From assembly GCA_017430155.1 (NCBI GenBank), contig JAFRNO010000729.1, forward strand, positions 1 through 6,807: DNA of 6,807 nucleotides, written 5' to 3'. This stretch comes from Kiritimatiellia bacterium. GTDB lineage: Bacteria > Verrucomicrobiota > Kiritimatiellia > RFP12 > UBA1067. The notes beneath the pieces were generated by a model. That model was not told where the DNA came from. It saw only the letters and a list, made by a program, of their open reading frames with translations, and made no database searches. The translations under genes were made by a program, and so were the position numbers. Positions 5,135 through 6,807 of the stretch are shown piece after piece (position 1 is the stretch's first letter; each line of letters begins with the position of its first letter).

Positions 5135-6807
5135 ATGAGGAAACTGTTCGTAAAAGGTTGTGTCTGTTTGTGTGCGGCGGCGGCGCTGTTTGCCGCACAT
5201 GCCGCCGAGGCTGATGCCCGCTTCGATGCGGCGTGGGCTTCGCGTCGGGGCGAGCCGTTGCGCGAGGTGCCGGTCGCGCCGCCCGTCTTCAACGGACACC
5301 CGCGCTTCGCGCGTCCCTATTCGCTTGCGATCGTCCACTTCGTCCTGCGCGTGTTCCACAACGCCGAGAGCAATCTCTACGCGCGCGCCAACGCGAAGGT
5401 CGTGGAGAACTGCCGCTTCTACATTGAAAACACGGACGTGCGCGACGACCGCGATTCGTTCTACTGGAACATCGGCGAGCTCTGCCGCGCCGTGCTGCAC
5501 TACGGCACGAAGGGCGATGTCGCGCCGGGGCGCCTTTCGCCGGAGGCAGAAGCGGCATTCCGCGAGATGGCGTTTGGCTACTGCCACGACATCTCGAAGC
5601 TCGCCGACGTCGCCTGCGACGGCACGAAGACCTGGCGCGTCTACGAGAGCGAGAACCACCACGTGCAGCGGGCCTCGGCGCTCTGGCAGCTGATGCACGT
5701 GCTGTTGAAGATCGACCCCGCATACGGCGCGCGCACGCTCGCGGACGGCGGCACGTTGCGCGCGCACTACGACGCGTGGGAGGATTTTTTCTGCGCCTGG
5801 ATGCGCGAGCGCGCGAAGCGGTCGATGTTCATCGAGGTGCAGAGCCGCGGCTACGGCATCCACACGATCAAGAACATCTATCCGCTCCATGATTTTTCCG
5901 GGCGGCCCGTCACGCGTCGTCTTGCCAAGAACTTCCTCGATCTCTTCTGGGCGCTGTGGGCGCAGGAGCAGATCGCGGGCGCCAGCGGCGGCGGCATGTC
6001 GCGCGTCTATCCGAGCGGCGCGCGCACGACCGGAAGTTCGGCGGCCGTGTGGGCGTATTGGTATTTCGGAATCAATCCTTCATTCAACCGCCGCCCCGGC
6101 GATATGGATTACGTGTGCCTCGACAGCTCCTACCGTCCGCATCCGCTCATCGGCAGGATTGCGGCGGATGCGTCGGCGCGCGGCGTGTACGAGATCGAGA
6201 TGCGTCCGCCCGGCTGGGCGCTTCCCGAGGACAAGTACCCGGACTACCGTCCCGATCCCGAATGGGGCCGCATCTACCGCTACACCTACGCGACGCCCGA
6301 TTTCATCGTCGGCACGCAGATGTACCCGCAGGCCGCATTCACGAACTGGTGCATGATCAGCTCGCAGAACCGTTTCCACGGCGTGGTCTACGGTCCGCGC
6401 GACGCGCAGCTGCTGCCCATTCCCGCGGCCATGGGAAGACACGTGAAGACCGCCGCGCTGCCTTCGACCTCCTACAACGGTTTCTGGTCGATGCAGAGGA
6501 ACGGCACGCTCCTCACGCGCAGGAACCGCCATCCCCGCTACACGGGGAGCATGTGCGTGTGGTTTTCCGCCGCGGGCGGCGTCGACCGCGTGGAGAAGGA
6601 TGGCGATTGGCACTTCACGCGGTGCGGCGGCGCGTACAGCGCGGTGCGCGTGGCGCAAGGCGGCGCACGCCTCGTGGCGGCAGGGCCAAAGGCCGAGATG
6701 CCCTGCGAGCGCAACGGCAAGTTCCTCGTCTGCGACAATCCGTGGGCGGTCGTGATCGTGGAGACGGCGCGCGCCAGCGACTTCGCGGACGAGGCGGCGT
6801 TCCGCGC
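5135..6807 (+). CDS. Secreted protein, probable alpha/alpha-toroid polysaccharide lyase-like enzyme (3' end outside window)
   Basis: The frame is open from the ATG at 5135 to the right edge (557 codons, no stop). Residues 1-23 look like a Sec signal peptide: MRKLFVK, a hydrophobic stretch rich in Ala and Cys, and AHA before a likely cleavage near residue 23. No lipobox is seen. The mature part is rich in Trp, Tyr, His and amphipathic helical stretches (about 60-310). It contains YESENHHVQRASALW (170-184), FIEVQSRGYGIHT and GASGGGMSRVYPSG (282-295), followed by a change to strand-like sequence from ~340 onward. This helical toroid plus beta-sandwich layout, with an Asn-His motif, is typical of heparinase, alginate and chondroitin lyase-type proteins, which would act on uronic-acid polysaccharides outside the cytoplasm. 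I do not recognise the exact family, and the substrate is unknown; a non-catalytic relative is possible. It has no metabolic link to leucine synthesis and probably has its own promoter. Confidence 0.55.
   Translation, partial: MRKLFVKGCVCLCAAAALFAAHAAEADARFDAAWASRRGEPLREVPVAPPVFNGHPRFARPYSLAIVHFVLRVFHNAESNLYARANAKVVENCRFYIENTDVRDDRDSFYWNIGELCRAVLHYGTKGDVAPGRLSPEAEAAFREMAFGYCHDISKLADVACDGTKTWRVYESENHHVQRASALWQLMHVLLKIDPAYGARTLADGGTLRAHYDAWEDFFCAWMRERAKRSMFIEVQSRGYGIHTIKNIYPLHDFSGRPVTRRLAKNFLDLFWALWAQEQIAGASGGGMSRVYPSGARTTGSSAAVWAYWYFGINPSFNRRPGDMDYVCLDSSYRPHPLIGRIAADASARGVYEIEMRPPGWALPEDKYPDYRPDPEWGRIYRYTYATPDFIVGTQMYPQAAFTNWCMISSQNRFHGVVYGPRDAQLLPIPAAMGRHVKTAALPSTSYNGFWSMQRNGTLLTRRNRHPRYTGSMCVWFSAAGGVDRVEKDGDWHFTRCGGAYSAVRVAQGGARLVAAGPKAEMPCERNGKFLVCDNPWAVVIVETARASDFADEAAFR

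Overview
This GC-rich bacterial window carries a complete leucine biosynthesis operon in the order leuA-leuC-leuD-leuB. A redox gene cut at the left edge lies upstream and a secreted-protein gene cut at the right edge lies downstream. All genes are on the + strand. The GC-rich codon use, the ETF-QO-like ferredoxin tail and the secreted lyase-like protein would fit a PVC-group bacterium, such as a Kiritimatiellota-like gut or anaerobic lineage. That placement is an inference; nothing here fixes the taxonomy.

Region by region: (1) 3-413 is the C-terminal end of an ETF-quinone-oxidoreductase-like protein with two four-cysteine Fe-S motifs. (2) 414-653 is the control region of the leu operon. It holds an extended -10 promoter, a 24-codon leader ORF with 10 leucine codons, mutually exclusive RNA stems, a strong intrinsic terminator and a four-copy heptanucleotide repeat just before leuA. 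(3) 654-5126 holds leuA, leuC, leuD and leuB, packed with an ATGA overlap, a 48-nt gap filled by two 27-nt palindromic repeats, and a 13-nt gap. (4) From 5135 to the right edge is a signal-peptide-bearing protein, probably an alpha/alpha-toroid polysaccharide lyase-like enzyme. A perfect extended -10 lies so close to its ATG that the transcript may be leaderless.

The four enzymes form the full route from 2-ketoisovalerate and acetyl-CoA to 2-ketoisocaproate: LeuA condenses, LeuC/LeuD isomerise, and LeuB oxidises and decarboxylates. The leader suggests classical ribosome-mediated attenuation by charged leucyl-tRNA, in addition to the leucine-feedback domain retained on LeuA.

The most unusual signals are the leucine attenuator, which can be read down to its alternative base pairs, and a set of small palindromes with conserved flanks but different, self-complementary cores. 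Two of these sit in-frame inside leuC, where they appear to add extra residues. Another two are in tandem between leuC and leuD.
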